From NCBI GenBank assembly GCA_002408105.1, contig DHQM01000038.1, positions 1-15,680 of the forward strand: a DNA stretch of 15,680 nucleotides, in the 5' to 3' direction. This document shows positions 13,855 through 15,680 of the stretch, one piece after another. This stretch comes from Gammaproteobacteria bacterium UBA5338 (GTDB lineage: Bacteria > Pseudomonadota > Gammaproteobacteria > Pseudomonadales > UBA5862). Made by a program: the position numbers and the translations under genes. The notes under the pieces were generated by a model. That model ran no database searches and was not told the DNA's origin. It worked only from the letters and a program-made list of their open reading frames with translations. Numbering within the stretch: the first letter of the stretch is position 1; the number at the start of each line of letters is the position of its first letter.

Positions 13855-14766
13855 GTGCGCCCTGACAGCGGCCCCGCGCCGCCCAACCCCAGTATGGAGT
13901 CTGCGCTCGCGCGAATCGCTGAGGGGCTTGAACGATTGGCCCCACCCCAAAATCCCGCTCCGGACTGGCGCTCCACCGCCGTGGCGGCTTGGCAGGAGGA
14001 TCGCGGTTTTTTTCCGCTGAGTCCGGGCGAGCGCATTGAGTTGGATGACCTGGTGGGCATCGAACGGCAACGAGCCCAGTTGGAGAACAACACCCAGCGC
14101 TTTCTGCGAGGCATGCCGGCCAACCATGCCCTAATGTGGGGTGCGCGTGGCACTGGGAAATCATCCCTGGTGCGGGCATTGCTGCACCGTTACCTCGCCA
14201 GTGGGCTGCGTGTGATCGAAGTCGATAAGACCCAGCTGGCACAGCTTCCGCAACTTATCGAGCTCATCCGCAGAGCGCCCTTTCGGTTCGTGCTGTTCTG
14301 CGATGACCTCTCCTTCGAGGCGGGGGAGGGGAACTACAAACACCTCAAAAGTGTATTGGATGGTTCGCTGGCGAGCGGTGGGGAAAACCACCTCATTTAT
14401 GCGACATCCAATCGCCGTCACCTGATGCCCGAGTCCATGCAGGAGAACCTCGAAGCCGAGGTGCGGGGTGGGGAGATCCACGCCGGGGACACCACGGAGG
14501 AGAAGATTTCACTGTCTGATCGGTTTGGGTTGTGGCTTTCCTTCCATCCATTCAGTCAGGAGCGTTACCTCGAGGCCGCTGCGTGTTGGGTGGAGCGCCT
14601 GGCCGCCAGACATGGTGGCGACGGTCGGTTCGATGCAGCGCGTCGGGAAGCGGCCCTGTTGTGGAGCCGCACCCGAGGAAACCGCAGCGGGCGTACGGCG
14701 TACCAGTTTGCCCGCGACTGCGTGGGGCGAAGTCTTCTGGAGTTGGCCCCGCCCTCCACTGAATGA
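13855..14766 (+). CDS. DUF815-type AAA+ ATPase
   Basis: This is a cytoplasmic P-loop ATPase of the DUF815 family, a group of AAA+-like proteins of unknown function. Numbering from the GTG at 13855 (303 residues), Walker A is GARGTGKS (96-103), Walker B is FVLFCDDLSFE (145-155) and the sensor-1 segment is IYATSNRRHLMPES (181-194), with Asn186. The C-terminal part, SLSDRFGLWLSFHPF onward, forms the lid region. This order and wording are typical of DUF815 proteins. The GTG lies two bases after the thioesterase stop, suggesting translational coupling, but its ribosome site is weak; an in-frame ATG at 13894 (290 residues) is a good alternative because the first 13 residues are Pro-rich and poorly conserved in character. 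The substrate or partner is unknown. The association with the thioesterases is positional. Confidence 0.8.
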   Translation: MRPDSGPAPPNPSMESALARIAEGLERLAPPQNPAPDWRSTAVAAWQEDRGFFPLSPGERIELDDLVGIERQRAQLENNTQRFLRGMPANHALMWGARGTGKSSLVRALLHRYLASGLRVIEVDKTQLAQLPQLIELIRRAPFRFVLFCDDLSFEAGEGNYKHLKSVLDGSLASGGENHLIYATSNRRHLMPESMQENLEAEVRGGEIHAGDTTEEKISLSDRFGLWLSFHPFSQERYLEAAACWVERLAARHGGDGRFDAARREAALLWSRTRGNRSGRTAYQFARDCVGRSLLELAPPSTE

Positions 14767-14808
14767 AGTGCTGGGCTGCGCCGTAGACCCATCCCCAGCC
14801 ATGGCACA

Positions 14809-15588
14809 TCAGGCGATGGTGGTGCCCCCGTCGATTACCAGGGTTTGTCCTGTCATAAACTGGCCCGCCCGTGACGCCAAAAACACCGCCGCTCCGGAGA
14901 TTTCATCCGGCTGCCCAATTCGCTTCAGTGGTGTGTGTGCAGTCGAAGCGGCCAGAATATCCGGATTTTCCCACAAGGCCCTTGCAAAGTCGGTTTGGAT
15001 CAAACCGGGCGCAATCGCGTTCGCCCGCACATTGCTGGCGCCGTACTCTACCGCCAGGTTGCGCGCCAATTGCATGTCCGCGGCCTTGGAGATGGCGTAG
15101 GCACCAAGCGTTGACGAGCCGTGCACTCCACCGATGGACGAGATCAAAATGATGACACCATCGCCACGTTCGGCCATTGTTGGGGCCACCATTTGCGTGA
15201 GCCAGTGGTTCGCGGTCAGGTTGCACTGCAGGATCTTGTTGAATGCGCTGTCCGGTATCTGTGCCGACGGGCCAAAGAAGGGATTGACCGCAGCGTTGCA
15301 CACCAGGATGTCGATTCGGCCCAGTTGACGCTCCGTTTCCTGTACCAGATTTTCGAGCTCTGGTTTGGATGAAATGTTGCAGGGCACCACAATGGCGCGG
15401 CCGGGTCCATCGGCGCACAGCTGGTGGTTGATGTGCTGTGCAACCTGCTCGCAGGCTTCGGCTTTGCGGCTCGAGACCACCACAGAGGCGCCGTGCTGCG
15501 CCATGGCTTCTGCGATGGCTCGGCCGATCCCCCGCGAAGAACCGGTAATGAGTGCGACCTTTCCGGTCAGGTCAAACAGAGAAGACAT
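14809..15588 (-). CDS. short-chain dehydrogenase/reductase (SDR)
   Basis: This is a 259-residue cytoplasmic NAD(P)-dependent oxidoreductase of the classical SDR family. The dinucleotide motif TGSSRGIG is at 15-22, CNAAVN at 97-102 stands for the NNAG motif, and the catalytic residues are Asn123, Ser151, Tyr164 and Lys168 (YAISK). The C-terminus has the usual DEISGAAVFLAS and GQTLVIDGG. Arg41 after the second strand leans towards NADP(H) preference, which is not certain. The likely substrate is a hydroxy- or ketoacyl compound or a small alcohol; the closest named class cannot be chosen by eye. The ATG has a GGGGG tract about eight bases upstream on the minus strand. The gene is convergent with the ATPase gene, with only 42 bases between the two stops. 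Confidence 0.88.
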   Translation of the reverse strand: MSSLFDLTGKVALITGSSRGIGRAIAEAMAQHGASVVVSSRKAEACEQVAQHINHQLCADGPGRAIVVPCNISSKPELENLVQETERQLGRIDILVCNAAVNPFFGPSAQIPDSAFNKILQCNLTANHWLTQMVAPTMAERGDGVIILISSIGGVHGSSTLGAYAISKAADMQLARNLAVEYGASNVRANAIAPGLIQTDFARALWENPDILAASTAHTPLKRIGQPDEISGAAVFLASRAGQFMTGQTLVIDGGTTIA

Positions 15589-15601
15589 GGCAAACCCCCG
15601 A

Positions 15602-15619
15602 TGTCGTTGTCGTTGTTGT
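15602..15619 (+). repeat. short imperfect hexamer repeat upstream of the SDR gene
   Basis: TGTCGT TGTCGT TGTTGT gives three copies of a six-base unit, the last with one change, 14 bases upstream of the SDR start codon. A dyad CCGCCA/TGGCGG (15627-15632 with 15643-15648) follows. Both are short; a role in SDR expression is possible but not shown. Confidence 0.3.
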
Positions 15620-15680
15620 GGGCGGTCCGCCAGTCTACCCCTTGGCGGGGCGTACCTGAACCGGTCGATGAAGGGCTGCA

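Noticed and set aside
15635..15679. Possible 3' end of a minus-strand gene at the right edge (15-codon frame ending in TAG)
   Set aside because: Too short to judge; other minus frames are open too, so a partial gene cannot be supported.
1..15680. CRISPR array, tRNA or rRNA genes, insertion sequence ends, phage genes
   Set aside because: No regularly spaced repeats, no cloverleaf or rRNA-like segments and no transposase or integrase motifs were seen on reading both strands.

Overview
The window looks like part of a bacterial chromosome, most likely from a gammaproteobacterium that makes an exosortase-linked extracellular polysaccharide. I base this on family content (fused exosortase/EpsI, PrsT-like TPR lipoprotein, AlgD-type GDP-mannose dehydrogenase, tandem hotdog thioesterases beside a DUF815 ATPase) and on a moderately high but uneven GC content. 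The taxon is an inference. I saw no rRNA, tRNA, CRISPR array, insertion sequence or phage gene.

Region 1 (about 1-12088, all + strand) is an exopolysaccharide/exosortase locus that runs off the left edge. After the 3' tail of an unidentified gene come: a secreted polysaccharide lyase; a heparinase II/III-type enzyme that overlaps it; an AlgD-like GDP-mannose 6-dehydrogenase; a family-4 glycosyltransferase that overlaps that; a 347-base gap; an exosortase fused to EpsI (XrtD-like); a WecA/MraY-type lipid-phosphate sugar transferase with an unusual membrane extension; and a PrsT-like TPR lipoprotein. A coherent reading is that the WecA-like enzyme primes a glycan on undecaprenyl phosphate, GDP-mannuronate (or another GDP-sugar acid) and the glycosyltransferase extend it, and the two lyase-type enzymes trim or recycle uronate polymer. 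The exosortase would process C-terminally tagged proteins that are co-produced with the matrix. Polymerase, flippase and outer-membrane export genes are not in the window and presumably lie upstream.

Region 2 (12182-12712, - strand) is a ferritin-like di-iron protein, convergent with the polysaccharide locus. A 199-base divergent intergenic region with promoter-like elements separates it from region 3.

Region 3 (12912-14766, + strand) is a tight three-gene unit: two different hotdog-fold (PaaI-like) thioesterases overlapping by one base, then a DUF815-type AAA+ ATPase two bases after the second. Region 4 (14809-15588, - strand) is a short-chain dehydrogenase/reductase, convergent with the ATPase gene. 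Regions 2-4 look like ordinary housekeeping/acyl metabolism genes next to the accessory polysaccharide locus.
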